Below, in pieces: positions 16,099 to 24,405 of a stretch of 64,000 nucleotides of DNA (positions within the stretch are counted from its first letter, which is position 1; every line of letters begins with the position of its first letter). The position numbers and the translations under genes are program-made. This stretch comes from Flavobacterium sp. GSB-24 (lineage in GTDB: Bacteria > Bacteroidota > Bacteroidia > Flavobacteriales > Flavobacteriaceae). The notes under the pieces were generated by a model. It ran no database searches, had not been told where the DNA came from, and saw only the letters and a list, made by a program, of their open reading frames with translations. The stretch covers positions 2,852,001-2,916,000 of the forward strand of contig NZ_AP027043.1 in NCBI RefSeq assembly GCF_027924665.1. Direction: 5' to 3'.

Positions 16099-17283
16099 TC
16101 ACTTGTATTTAATGTTAATGCTTATAATATCCGAAGTCATATTAGTAGTTCTAGTATAATGCCCGTAACGGAGTTCTAATGTATTCCAGTGTTTAAGTCC
16201 AAAAATTCCGTTTAGAGGCGTAAATTTCATTCCCATTCCAAAGAAACTACTGTTAAACTTAGATAAATCATAATTGCTGGTGTAATATTCATCAGCTGCA
16301 GTATGTTCTCCGTATGGTTTAAAATATTTAGTTCCTGTTTGTGTATAATATCTATAAAAAGGACTGACTGAAAAAGCCTGGGTTAATTTCACAGGAATTT
16401 CAATATCGGCAGTATGCGCTTTTAAGCTCCAATCGTCAGTATAATATCTGTAATAAGCACGAATAATTATATTGTCTCCCAAGAAATAACTGGCTCTGAT
16501 TCCCAATGGAATTTTGAATCTGGTATCCGGCATTTTTTCCTGATGCACCGAGCCATCTGCAAAATAAACTCTATGAAAAGGAAGGCTTAAGTATCCATTT
16601 TGGCTGATTACATCTCCTACAAGCATTACCTGCAGGTTCTTGTTTACAACCTGCGAGTAGCTTAAAGTTCCTGCAAAAGTATTACGGTTGGCGCTGCCAT
16701 AGCCTTCCTGGCCTGGAGGGCGGAGCTCGACTGGTTCAATTAATTTTAACTGATCTATAAAGGTCTGAAATTTAGCTGTAAATTCTCCGTTTCTGTCTTT
16801 TGTTTTTTGTGAGAAGCTGATGTTTCCTCCAAAGGACTGGTAGTCAAACTCCGTTGATGATGAAACACCAATTCCCAATGTTCTTCCTTTTTCTTCATTC
16901 TCTCTCAAATAAGTCAAAGAAGGATAGAAGCGGTTGTCTGAAGAAGATGCAGATGAATTGGCACTCAAATCAATCATATCTGATGATGCTGAGGTATAGT
17001 GATCTATACCAGCTTCGATGTCAAAAGTGTGCTTAATTCCAGTTTCTCCGTATTTTACTAATTTTACATCAATAGTATTTGCTATATCTGTAAGGTGCTC
17101 AGAACCAATACCTCCAGTAACGGCAGAATTATCTCCATCCTGTTTATAATAACTGGAAACCAGATTTACTTCTTCCAGCTTTAATTTTTTGCTTTTATAA
17201 CTAATAGAATCAGTAGGAACATTTTGTGCTTTTACCTGAAATAGTGCCAATAAAGCAAACCCTGTTATGAATATTCTTTTCAT
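16099..17283 (-). CDS. DUF3570 family outer-membrane beta-barrel protein
   Basis: This 394-aa protein has a signal peptide (TGFALLALFQVKAQ). Alternating hydrophobic/aromatic strands follow (for example IIIRAYYRYYTDDWSLKAHT and LELRYGHYTRTTNMTSD), consistent with an outer-membrane barrel, as expected for DUF3570. Near the mature N-terminus, DGDNSAVTGG (49-58) is a conserved-looking motif. It is the last gene of a four-gene operon after thioredoxin, ApbE and DUF4266. The family function is unknown; the context suggests a redox or flavin-linked envelope process. Confidence 0.85.
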   Translation of the reverse strand: MKRIFITGFALLALFQVKAQNVPTDSISYKSKKLKLEEVNLVSSYYKQDGDNSAVTGGIGSEHLTDIANTIDVKLVKYGETGIKHTFDIEAGIDHYTSASSDMIDLSANSSASSSDNRFYPSLTYLRENEEKGRTLGIGVSSSTEFDYQSFGGNISFSQKTKDRNGEFTAKFQTFIDQLKLIEPVELRPPGQEGYGSANRNTFAGTLSYSQVVNKNLQVMLVGDVISQNGYLSLPFHRVYFADGSVHQEKMPDTRFKIPLGIRASYFLGDNIIIRAYYRYYTDDWSLKAHTADIEIPVKLTQAFSVSPFYRYYTQTGTKYFKPYGEHTAADEYYTSNYDLSKFNSSFFGMGMKFTPLNGIFGLKHWNTLELRYGHYTRTTNMTSDIISINIKYK

Positions 17284-17301
17284 TTTTTTATCGTATCAAA
17301 A

Positions 17302-17535
17302 TTAGTTACACCCGCAGCCGCCACCGCTTTTTCCTGAATTTGCTCCGGAAGCTCCTTCACGGTAGGATTGAAAACTGAGTTCTGTCTTTTCGATTTTTCG
17401 ATTAGAAAGTACCATTTCAGAATCGTTGATTTTTCCCTTCTGGTATTCTTTTACCGAAGTACAAGAGGTGAACAGAATAGCTGTAAAAGCAATGCTGCAG
17501 AACAGTACCAGTTTTTTTTGCTTTGGCTTTTTCAT
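17302..17535 (-). CDS. DUF4266 small lipoprotein with Cys-rich C-terminus
   Basis: This 77-aa protein has a lipobox (LFTSCTS, Cys at 25). The mature part is about 50 residues and ends in a Gly-rich GGGCGCN tail. That tail and the size are the hallmark of DUF4266. The two Cys near the end could bind a metal, take a disulfide from the operon's thioredoxin, or be modified; none of these is proven. Its start overlaps the ApbE stop by 4 bp, and DUF3570 follows after 18 bp. The three genes therefore look translationally and functionally linked. Confidence 0.85.
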   Translation of the reverse strand: MKKPKQKKLVLFCSIAFTAILFTSCTSVKEYQKGKINDSEMVLSNRKIEKTELSFQSYREGASGANSGKSGGGCGCN

Positions 17536-18482
17536 TTCAGGTTAATGTTTTTTGATGTGTAAATTTTATTGCTGTCATCGATAATAATACAATATAAATC
17601 AGGGATCTGATCTATTAAAAATAAGCCTGCCTTAATTCCCATAACTGCTATTGGAGTTGCCATTGCATCTGCAAATTCTGCATTAGAAGCGATAATGGTA
17701 ACACTTTTTATTCCGGTTATTGGCAGCCCTGTTTTTGGGTCAATGGTATGCGAATATTTTTTTTCATTAATGGTTACGAATTTTTCATAGTTGCCAGAGG
17801 TTGCTACTGCTTTATTGGATATTTCCATATACGAAAATGCACCATTTCGAGCGTCGGGGTTTGCTACGCCAATTGTCCATTTTTTTCCATCGGGCTGTAA
17901 TCCCCATGCAGACAGATCTCCACTGGCATTTATAATGCCGCTTTGAACATTTTGTTTTAAAAGGATCTGTTTGGCCATTTCAGCGGCATAACCTTTTCCA
18001 ATACCTCCAAAACCAATCCGCATTCCTTTTTCTTTTAGAAATACAGTTGAGTTTTCTTTGTCCAGCATGATATTTCTGTAATCAATAAGGTGCACCATTT
18101 TTTTTGCTGTCAGTGCATCAGGAAGTGTGGTCATTGTTTTGTCAAAATTCCAAAGACTTTTGTCGATACTTCCGTAAGAGATATCAAATGCACCTTGTGT
18201 GATTTTCGAAATTCCAATGGATCTTTCGATAAGATTAAAGACTTCCAGATCTACTTTTACAGGCTGAATTCCTGCATTATCATTAATCAGATTGGTCTGG
18301 CTATCTGTGCTATAAGTAGTCAACAGCTTTTCAATCCGCCTGATTTCTTCAATAGCAAGATTAATATTCTCATTTCCTTTTTTCTCATTTTCAGCTACAA
18401 CTGTAATGGTAAAGTTGTTTCCCATGAGTTTTAGGGATTGTGAATATTTTTGCTTTTTAAATATGTTATTTTCGGCTTTCAC
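17532..18482 (-). CDS. apbE: FAD:protein FMN transferase (ApbE-like)
   Basis: This 316-aa protein matches ApbE throughout: MGNNFTITVVAENE at the start, GGIGKGYAAEMAKQIL and NASGDLSAWG in the flavin site, and SHTIDPKTGLPITG and FADAMATPIAVMG at the C-terminal Mg/FAD site. ApbE attaches FMN from FAD to Thr or Ser of target proteins. No signal peptide or lipobox is visible, unlike most ApbE, so it may act in the cytoplasm or be misread at the start. A classical S/T-G-A-T/S target motif was not found in the neighbours. It overlaps the thioredoxin gene by 17 bp. Confidence 0.9.
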   Translation of the reverse strand: MKAENNIFKKQKYSQSLKLMGNNFTITVVAENEKKGNENINLAIEEIRRIEKLLTTYSTDSQTNLINDNAGIQPVKVDLEVFNLIERSIGISKITQGAFDISYGSIDKSLWNFDKTMTTLPDALTAKKMVHLIDYRNIMLDKENSTVFLKEKGMRIGFGGIGKGYAAEMAKQILLKQNVQSGIINASGDLSAWGLQPDGKKWTIGVANPDARNGAFSYMEISNKAVATSGNYEKFVTINEKKYSHTIDPKTGLPITGIKSVTIIASNAEFADAMATPIAVMGIKAGLFLIDQIPDLYCIIIDDSNKIYTSKNINLK

Positions 18483-18900
18483 AGATCGCTTTTATTTCGG
18501 CAGTCCATTGTTCAGGTGAGGTTTCAGGTTTTCCGTGCCAGGTTTTGATTACTTTGCCATCAGCATCTAGAAGAAGTGTTAGAGGAAAACTGCCTTCTTT
18601 ATTATATATTTCAGCTAAGGCTTCATTACGCTTAACTTGTTCGGCTGTTCCGATGTTTTTCTTTTTTCTTGGAAAATCAGCATTAACCAGTACTAAATTT
18701 TCATTTGCCATATCTGTGAACACCTGACTTTCAAAATATTCTTTGCGCGTTACGATGCAGGGTCCGCACCAGTCTGAACCAGAGAAGTTCAAAAGAATTA
18801 ATTCGTGCTTTTCTTTTGCAATTTTTTTTGCATTATTAAAGTCAGGTTCCCAATTTATAGGAAGCACTGTTAACATCAGGAATAATGTAATTAGCTTCAT
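18466..18900 (-). CDS. Secreted thioredoxin-fold protein
   Basis: This 144-aa protein has an N-terminal signal peptide (ITLFLMLTVLPINWE) and a thioredoxin-like domain with the redox motif WCGPC preceded by NFSGSD. It ends with TLLLDADGKVIKTWHG. It resembles DUF255/thioredoxin_7-type periplasmic proteins that reduce or form disulfides. It is the first gene of the operon with apbE, DUF4266 and DUF3570. A role in keeping the Cys pair of the DUF4266 lipoprotein reduced, or in metal delivery, is an inference. Confidence 0.87.
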   Translation of the reverse strand: MKLITLFLMLTVLPINWEPDFNNAKKIAKEKHELILLNFSGSDWCGPCIVTRKEYFESQVFTDMANENLVLVNADFPRKKKNIGTAEQVKRNEALAEIYNKEGSFPLTLLLDADGKVIKTWHGKPETSPEQWTAEIKAICESRK

Positions 18901-19253
18901 TTTGGCGTTTGTTTTTAGATATATACGAAATAACGAATTCGGAGGGATCTTATTTTTTTTTATAGCTTAAGATTTGATTAATTTTTTCAAGTTTTATACT
19001 TCTGTTTTTCTAGAATAAATTGTTTGAAATTCAGAACGATACTTTTGTTTTTCTTGTGTTGGTATTAGTGAAATGGATTCTTTAAATTCATTTTAAAAGT
19101 ACGTACTGGCATTTAATTTCAAAATGTTTTTAATCACTTTTCAAATTGATCAGGATCATTTTTAATTCTGCTTTATTACTTCAAATTTGCTTACAGATCC
19201 AAGTCTTAAAATGGCTTGGAATTTAGTTTCAGTAAAATTTAAAAATTTTTGTC
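18901..19253. other. Intergenic region between divergent operons
   Basis: These 353 bp separate the thioredoxin start (minus) from the first BON gene (plus). The right half holds the tandem FNR-like boxes at 19125-19158 and a possible -7 element, TACTTC, at 19177. I see no ORF or RNA gene in the left half. Confidence 0.5.
19125..19158 (+). promoter_or_regulatory. Tandem FNR/Crp-like boxes upstream of BON operon
   Basis: TTGATCAGGATCAT contains a clear TGAT-N4-ATCA box at 19147-19158. A weaker TGTT-N4-ATCA box lies exactly 22 bp upstream at 19125-19136. The block ATCACTTTTCA...TTGATCAGGATCATTTTTAAT recurs almost identically at 43260-43294 and in part at 43761-43790. The candidate -7 element TACTTC follows at 19177, placing the main box about 35-42 bp before the inferred transcript start, where a class II activator binds. 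The predicted reader is the response regulator at 31251-32300. Confidence 0.65.
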
Positions 19254-19913
19254 ATGAAAAAAAATAATGATGTTTTACGCAAAGAAGTAGTAGAGGCTAT
19301 CAAATGGGAGCCGTTGCTTCGCTCAAATGAAATTGATGTTACTGTTCAAGATGGTATTGTTACCCTTGGCGGAACAGTGGATAATTACACTCAAAAAAAA
19401 GAGGCGGAGCAGGCAGTTAAAAATATTGCAGGTGTAACAGGAGTAATAGATGATATTAAGGTTGATTTATTCTTTTCAGCTATTAAAAGCGATACCGAAA
19501 TTAAAGCTGCAGTTAGTAAAGCACTGCATGAAAATTGGGCTGTGCCTGATCATAAAATAAAAGTTAATGTAGAGAATGGGTGGGTAACACTAGATGGCAT
19601 TCTACATTGGCATTTTCAAAGAAAAGCAGCTGATAATGCTATTCGATATCTGGCAGGAGTTAGAGGCGTGATTGATAATATAAAAATCGAAGCTGAAATC
19701 AAAGACGAAATGACAAAAGAAGTAGTAGAGAAAGCCCTCCGCCTGAGCTGGATTCTTGATTTTGATAACATTAAAGTCAGGGTCGATGGCAAAACAATAT
19801 ATCTCAGCGGTATAGTTGATTCTCTCTTTCAAAAAGAGGAAGCAGAACGAATTGCCTGGAATACGCCTGGTGTATGGTATGTTGATAATGAGATTGTTGT
19901 AGAATTTAATTAA
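19254..19913 (+). CDS. Triple BON-domain protein
   Basis: This 219-aa protein is built of three BON domains (about 5-70, 78-145 and 150-218). Each ends in a G-V-x-x-V-x-[DN]-x-[IL] strand, for example IAGVTGVIDDIKVDL and TPGVWYVDNEIVVEF. BON domains in OsmY-type proteins bind phospholipid surfaces. This one has no signal peptide, so it is predicted to be cytoplasmic or at the inner face of the membrane. It is followed 25 bp later by a paralogous BON gene and then a LOG-family gene. Expression is probably controlled from the FNR-like boxes 95 bp upstream. Confidence 0.88.
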   Translation: MKKNNDVLRKEVVEAIKWEPLLRSNEIDVTVQDGIVTLGGTVDNYTQKKEAEQAVKNIAGVTGVIDDIKVDLFFSAIKSDTEIKAAVSKALHENWAVPDHKIKVNVENGWVTLDGILHWHFQRKAADNAIRYLAGVRGVIDNIKIEAEIKDEMTKEVVEKALRLSWILDFDNIKVRVDGKTIYLSGIVDSLFQKEEAERIAWNTPGVWYVDNEIVVEFN

Positions 19914-19938
19914 TGTGCAAAAGACTAATACATTAGAT

Positions 19939-20610
19939 ATGAAAAGTAATGAAGTTTTACAAAGAGAAGTGCAGGAGGCAATTAAATCAGAACCGCTGCT
20001 GCATCCAGCAGAAATTGGTGTGATCGTAAAAGAAGCAATAGTAACTCTTACAGGCAATGTTGATTCACTTGTTAAGAAAAAAGAGGCACTGCATGCTGCT
20101 AAGAAAATTAAAGGCATCGCTGCAATTGTAGATGAAATAAAGGTTTGTATTGAAAAATCAGCTGTAATTTCAGATCAAAAGATTGCCGAGCAGATTGTTA
20201 GTAATTTTAATGAAAATCATATTATACCCAAAAAAGCTGTCTGCATTACTGTAGAAAGCGGCTGGGTTACTCTTGACGGAATTTTACCTTGGAATTTTCA
20301 AAGAGATATTGCTGCGGAACTTGTCGAAAATCAAAAAGGAATAGCAGGAGTAACAAATAATATTAAACTTAGGAGGGAAACATTTCATCCTGTAGAAAAA
20401 GAGCTGCTTGAGAAAGCGCTTCAAAGACACTGGGCTCTGGATGTGGATGAAATAAATATTGAGATTGCAGGAGCGACCGTGCAGCTATCTGGAACTGTGG
20501 GTTCTATTTTTCAAAAAGAAGAAGCTGAAAAAATTGCTTACAAAACGCCAGGAGTAATCAAAGTGATAAACCATTTGAAAGTGAATCTGGAACAGCCGTA
20601 TCTCTGCTAA
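19939..20610 (+). CDS. Triple BON-domain protein, paralogue
   Basis: A 223-aa protein results when started at the ATG at 19939 (MKSNEVLQREVQEAIKSEPL), which aligns with the starts of its two paralogues. A GTG at 19915 would add eight residues. It has three BON units and strong similarity to the products of 19254-19913 and 24406-25074. There is no signal peptide. The gene is in an operon with its paralogue upstream and the LOG-family gene downstream. Together the three genes resemble a stress-induced membrane-protection set, but the molecular role of cytoplasmic BON proteins is unknown. Confidence 0.87.
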   Translation: MKSNEVLQREVQEAIKSEPLLHPAEIGVIVKEAIVTLTGNVDSLVKKKEALHAAKKIKGIAAIVDEIKVCIEKSAVISDQKIAEQIVSNFNENHIIPKKAVCITVESGWVTLDGILPWNFQRDIAAELVENQKGIAGVTNNIKLRRETFHPVEKELLEKALQRHWALDVDEINIEIAGATVQLSGTVGSIFQKEEAEKIAYKTPGVIKVINHLKVNLEQPYLC

Positions 20611-20631
20611 GAGATTTAAAAGATATAAACC

Positions 20632-21342
20632 ATGAAAAATGCAAGACCTAATAGCGATTCGTCAGAAATTCAGTTTTTAGAAGGACCGCAGTCGAGGTTA
20701 ACCGAGCTGAAATTTATTTTAGTTATTTGGTGGGAATTGATAAGATGCTTCAGAAAATTGTACACTGTTGGGCCTTGTATTACTTTTTTTGGATCTGCGC
20801 GTTTTAAAGAAGATCACCCTTATTATGAATTTACAAGAAAAGCCTCCGGCGAGTTTGCCAAACTTGGTTTTACCATAATGACTGGAGGCGGACCAGGCCT
20901 TATGGAAGCCGCAAACTTGGGAGCAAAACAAGTTGGAGGAAAATCAGTAGGGTGCAATATAAAACTTCCTATTGACCAGATACCAAATTTGTACCTTGAC
21001 AAGTGGGTTGTGACAAAACATTTTTTTATCCGAAAGATACTTTTAGTGAAATATTCTTTTGCTTTTATAGTCATGCCTGGCGGTTTTGGTACGCTGGACG
21101 AATTTTTTGAAGCACTTACGCTGATACAGACCGGAAAAATTAAAAACTTCCCCATTATTATATTTAATGCAGCATATCATAAAAATCTAATTGATCATAT
21201 TAAACATTTGAAACAGCAGGCAACTATAAACGAACTAGATTCTAAATTATTCTTGATAACAGACGATATTGAAGAAGCAAGACTTTTTATCATGGAGCAT
21301 AGCATTAAACATTACGGCCTAAAACCAAAATTCCAAATTTAA
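20632..21342 (+). CDS. LOG-family (TIGR00730) Rossmann-fold protein
   Basis: This 236-aa protein has the two LOG signatures, GGGPGLMEAAN and PGGFGTLDEFFE. LOG enzymes hydrolyse nucleoside 5'-monophosphates, classically cytokinin ribotides; many bacterial members act on general purine nucleotides. About 50 N-terminal residues (WWELIRCFRKLYTVGP) precede the core, as in the longer LOG subgroup of bacteria. It follows the BON genes by 21 bp and probably shares their promoter. A role in nucleotide turnover during stress is an inference from that context. Confidence 0.87.
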   Translation: MKNARPNSDSSEIQFLEGPQSRLTELKFILVIWWELIRCFRKLYTVGPCITFFGSARFKEDHPYYEFTRKASGEFAKLGFTIMTGGGPGLMEAANLGAKQVGGKSVGCNIKLPIDQIPNLYLDKWVVTKHFFIRKILLVKYSFAFIVMPGGFGTLDEFFEALTLIQTGKIKNFPIIIFNAAYHKNLIDHIKHLKQQATINELDSKLFLITDDIEEARLFIMEHSIKHYGLKPKFQI

Positions 21343-21404
21343 ATTTTGTATGTTTTAGCTCTGTTTAAGTTAAATTCTACACTGTTGGCAATAATTTGTA
21401 ACTG

Positions 21405-22058
21405 CTACAGTTTTTCTTTTTGTTTATTAAGATTCGTGATTACATTATGTTCCAGCATATCACTTAATATTAATCTGCCATATTCGTGTGCAAGAGAAAG
21501 AGCACTAGAAGGATTAAAAGACTGGGTCTTGGCTGAATATACTAATTCTTGATTTGGCATAACAAACAAGCTGCTTTCCCAAAAGTAATAGGTATTATTT
21601 ACATAATACCCGTGTTCATTTATTTTACTGTATATGGCATTATAATAAACATCAAAATTATTAGTATCGGCTTCTGCAGCGTCAAACATGCTTTTGGGTG
21701 CATGATAGGTTTCTTTTTGTTTATCAAGCAGTACAATTGTTAAAACAGCAATAATCCCATTTTGCTTTAATTCTTTTATTATCTGTTTTTGATCCTGCCC
21801 CTTATATGTTTCAAAATTATAAATATCGGATGAGGCGGCAGCATCGTAGCCAAGATTACATAAGTCATCAGCAAGATGATTTTCCATTTTCTGCTGTAGT
21901 CTTTTATCAGATTCTGGCATTAACCCAACTACTATAATGCGGCCATGCTGCAGACTAGTTGATGCTTCTGGCGAGTGCCAGCTGCTGGTAATATTTGAAC
22001 TGGAACATTGAACAAAAAAGACCGAGAAAATTAAAAGGCTGCAAGCAAATGGTTTCAT
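21405..22058 (-). CDS. Putative lipoprotein of unknown function
   Basis: This 217-aa protein has a signal ending in VFFVQCSSS (lipobox Cys at about 18). The mature part has an alpha/beta look (GRIIVVGLMPESDKRLQQKMENHLADDL and GIIAVLTIVLLDKQKET), which resembles DUF4136-like or TPM-like lipoproteins, but I cannot name the family. It is divergent from the plus-strand lipoprotein gene at 22215, and the intergenic region holds one FNR-like box. It ends convergently with the LOG gene about 60 bp away. Confidence 0.72.
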   Translation of the reverse strand: MKPFACSLLIFSVFFVQCSSSNITSSWHSPEASTSLQHGRIIVVGLMPESDKRLQQKMENHLADDLCNLGYDAAASSDIYNFETYKGQDQKQIIKELKQNGIIAVLTIVLLDKQKETYHAPKSMFDAAEADTNNFDVYYNAIYSKINEHGYYVNNTYYFWESSLFVMPNQELVYSAKTQSFNPSSALSLAHEYGRLILSDMLEHNVITNLNKQKEKL

Positions 22059-22124
22059 ATCGTTTTAGAATTATAATTAGTTTTTCAATAAAATAAAATT
22101 ACGATTTCCGGCTCGATGAAAATA

Positions 22125-22136
22125 TGACCAAAATCA
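22125..22136. promoter_or_regulatory. FNR/Crp-like box between divergent lipoprotein genes
   Basis: TGAC-CAAA-ATCA, a TGAY-N4-RTCA palindrome. It lies 78 nt before the ATG at 22215 and 66 nt before the divergent start at 22058. Confidence 0.5.
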
Positions 22137-22214
22137 CCATTTGAAAACATAAGTTTTTAACACGGTAAAATACTGATTCAATGAATATTATATAAATTTT
22201 AAACAGCAGAAATA

Positions 22215-22661
22215 ATGAATGCAAAATTTAACATCCTGGGTGCTATGACTTTACTGTTATATTCCTGCCAGAATAAGAATTCGTTAAGTGATGAAAGTCT
22301 TAGCACAGACTCATTAATGAAAATAAAAAACATCGAGCAGCAGACTCTCCGAAAATGGTTTTCATTTAATAGGGAATCAGATAGTATAATTACCTCTGCT
22401 GAATTAATTATTAGCTATCAAGAGGAAGAAATGAAGATACAAGGGAAAAATAAGAGCAAAGAAAAGAGGCTGCATGAGGCGAAATATCACCTCGAAGAAT
22501 TAAAAAGAAGAGTCAATTATATTAAAGAGTACGAAACTAACACTGAAAGTTTTAATTCCTCAATTTTACATAAGTTAGATTCGCTGAAATTAGATTATCT
22601 GCAGGAAAAACTTAAACTTGAAGCTTCTTTATGTGAATTTCAAGAATTTAAAGTACAGTAA
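22215..22661 (+). CDS. Small coiled lipoprotein, family A
   Basis: This 148-aa lipoprotein has a LLLYSCQNKN lipobox (Cys at about 18) and a mature part that is almost entirely helical and charged. It shares its central motif, LRKWxxxNRESDSII-SA-LII, and the C-terminal LDSL-x-x-DY-x-x-E-K-x-K-LE with the protein encoded at 36655-37095; the two are paralogues. No known family is recognised. The protein is probably a periplasmic coiled-coil anchored in the outer membrane. One FNR-like box lies upstream. Confidence 0.75.
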   Translation: MNAKFNILGAMTLLLYSCQNKNSLSDESLSTDSLMKIKNIEQQTLRKWFSFNRESDSIITSAELIISYQEEEMKIQGKNKSKEKRLHEAKYHLEELKRRVNYIKEYETNTESFNSSILHKLDSLKLDYLQEKLKLEASLCEFQEFKVQ

Positions 22662-22760
22662 ATGGATTGTTTAATTACCTGTCTGCACTTGGGAATTAAG
22701 AAATGTAATTATTTAAATAATGGCAGGGCGATTAGGGTGTTTGTATCTTTCTGCCATTTA

Positions 22761-23591
22761 TTATTTTCTAAAAACAAGCATTGGGGTTTTGGTATCAAAG
22801 CCCTTTTCGGAAGTTTTAATTGATTGAAAAAGCTGTTCAAACCAGCTTCGGTCTTCTTTGGCAAACATAGTTATTATAGACGGTTTGGTTTTCATAATAT
22901 CAATCTGGAGGTGACGCAGCAAAGATATTTCTGGCTTTAATTTTTTAAAGTAAAAGGAAACTTTTTCTGATTTAAATTTATGATCGATTCTGCTTAATTT
23001 TTTATTGATCTCATCCTCATTTGCAAAATAATCATAGTGATAGACTGCAATAGATGCATTTAATTTAGCAGCGAATTTTTTGATCAAAGGCAGTTCTGTA
23101 TTTATATCTTCAATATCAGATGGATAAAGGACAGAAGTTAAAGATTTCATTCTATAATATTTGGGCACAACTAAAACTGGAATAGGAGAGACATGCAGTA
23201 TTTCATTAGTATGACTGCCTAATAATTTATGCACTAGACCTCCGCCTCGTGTACTCATACAGATATAATCCGCTTTAAGCTTCACAGCACAATCAATAAT
23301 TGCCTCATTTACATTCAGTTTACTCTCTGCTGTGTAACTTACTTTGCCTGGCTTTTTACCAGTTTGTTTGTAAAGGGTATGTATAAATTTAGTCAAGTCT
23401 TTTTTCAGAACTTCAGTATCCGTTTCGGGAAGATCTGCAAAAGTAAGGGCCGAAAAAGGATCCAAGATAAAGGATGTATTTACGTAAAGAAATGCAAGTT
23501 CATATCCTGTCTGGGAAGCCAGCTGTATGGCAAAACGCACCGCTGGTTTGGAATTATAGGACAAGTCGGTGGTAACAAGTATTTTTTTCAT
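22761..23591 (-). CDS. Universal stress protein with two Usp domains
   Basis: This 276-aa protein has two Usp domains (about 1-145 and 150-275). The first has ILVTTDLSYNSKPAVRFAIQLA and the ATP-binding-type STRGGGLVHKLLGSHTNEILH followed by SPIPVLVVPK. The second is more degenerate and ends in TPMLVFRK. Double-Usp proteins are typical of Bacteroidota stress islands. The gene is the last of a minus-strand series starting at 25638, and its promoter is probably the one with the box at 25766. Confidence 0.88.
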   Translation of the reverse strand: MKKILVTTDLSYNSKPAVRFAIQLASQTGYELAFLYVNTSFILDPFSALTFADLPETDTEVLKKDLTKFIHTLYKQTGKKPGKVSYTAESKLNVNEAIIDCAVKLKADYICMSTRGGGLVHKLLGSHTNEILHVSPIPVLVVPKYYRMKSLTSVLYPSDIEDINTELPLIKKFAAKLNASIAVYHYDYFANEDEINKKLSRIDHKFKSEKVSFYFKKLKPEISLLRHLQIDIMKTKPSIITMFAKEDRSWFEQLFQSIKTSEKGFDTKTPMLVFRK

Positions 23592-23612
23592 ATTTTCTAA
23601 GTATTAATGCTG

Positions 23613-24092
23613 TTAATTGGAATCAAACTTCATTTCATTTACATATAAATTTACTTTCTTCCATTGTCTGCTGTTAATTTTAGCTGTATCAACGTCAGTA
23701 GTCCAGTCGAATCCGGGAAATAATTTTAATCTGTTAATTACTCGTTTTTTGTATCCAAAAGAAAAACGGTCACCGCGCATTTGAAATTCGATCGTTTTAT
23801 TGAAGTTGACTTTATTCTGGTAAAGTATAGTCTGCGTTTTCCAGTCACCTCCCCAAGTAAGAAAAGATTGTATAAAACACAGACAGCCAACAATCAATAT
23901 TGTTACTAATCTTGATTTTGTTGTTTGTAATTTTCCAAAAAGCTGTCCTGCAATAAAAATAAATGAAATTGCAGCTACCAATAATAGTATAAAATGTATA
24001 ATCGAATTATTTATATATAAAGCTGTATACCGATTTAAAAAAAGCAATAGAGATGTAAGTACAAATGCGATATTAATCATCAAAGTTTTCAT
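23613..24092 (-). CDS. Hypothetical membrane protein
   Basis: This 159-aa protein has three hydrophobic segments (about 5-22, 30-50 and 62-82). A soluble C-terminal half rich in basic residues follows (FGYKKRVINRLKLFPGFDW). It is not recognised. It lies 21 bp upstream of the Usp gene on the same strand and 35 bp after the small membrane-protein gene at 24128, suggesting co-transcription. The C-terminal part may be periplasmic. Confidence 0.65.
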   Translation of the reverse strand: MKTLMINIAFVLTSLLLFLNRYTALYINNSIIHFILLLVAAISFIFIAGQLFGKLQTTKSRLVTILIVGCLCFIQSFLTWGGDWKTQTILYQNKVNFNKTIEFQMRGDRFSFGYKKRVINRLKLFPGFDWTTDVDTAKINSRQWKKVNLYVNEMKFDSN

Positions 24093-24127
24093 TCTGTATG
24101 GTATTAAATCAATAATGCCATTAAATA

Positions 24128-24292
24128 TTAATGGATATCATTTACTTCAGACTCCTCATCAAAAATATTAGAGGAATTGTTTAAATCTTCCTCGTAAGCT
24201 TTTTTGTCTTTTCGATTTAGTCTGAAAATATAAATCATCATAATTAGTACGACAGCACCACTAACAGTTAGTATGATCCAGCTTGGTTCCAT
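24128..24292 (-). CDS. Small single-pass membrane protein, 54 aa
   Basis: A short frame from ATG at 24292 to TAA at 24128 encodes 54 aa. One transmembrane helix (WIILTVSGAVVLIMMIYIF) is followed by a positively charged stop (RLNRKDKK) and an acidic tail (DEESEVNDIH). The membrane topology, codon use and spacing to the next gene (35 bp) support a real small gene. It resembles small accessory proteins of membrane complexes, but no partner is identified. Confidence 0.6.
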   Translation of the reverse strand: MEPSWIILTVSGAVVLIMMIYIFRLNRKDKKAYEEDLNNSSNIFDEESEVNDIH

Positions 24293-24374
24293 AATATTTG
24301 ATTTTTAAATTAATTTTTACTTTTAGTCAGATTCTTAAAATTATGCAGTTATGTAATTTTTTTTTTCAAGTTTT

Positions 24375-24404
24375 AAAAAAGAGAAAGAACAATCTCTCTC
24401 TTTT
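24375..24404 (-). terminator. Terminator downstream of the third BON gene
   Basis: On the minus strand, AAAAGAGA (24404-24397) pairs with TCTCTTTT (24384-24377) and is followed by T residues, directly after the BON stop codon at 24406. Confidence 0.55.
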
Positions 24405-24405
24405 A

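Noticed and set aside
21346-21552. 68-aa plus-strand ORF antisense to the lipoprotein gene
   Set aside because: It overlaps the real minus-strand gene and has no domain features.
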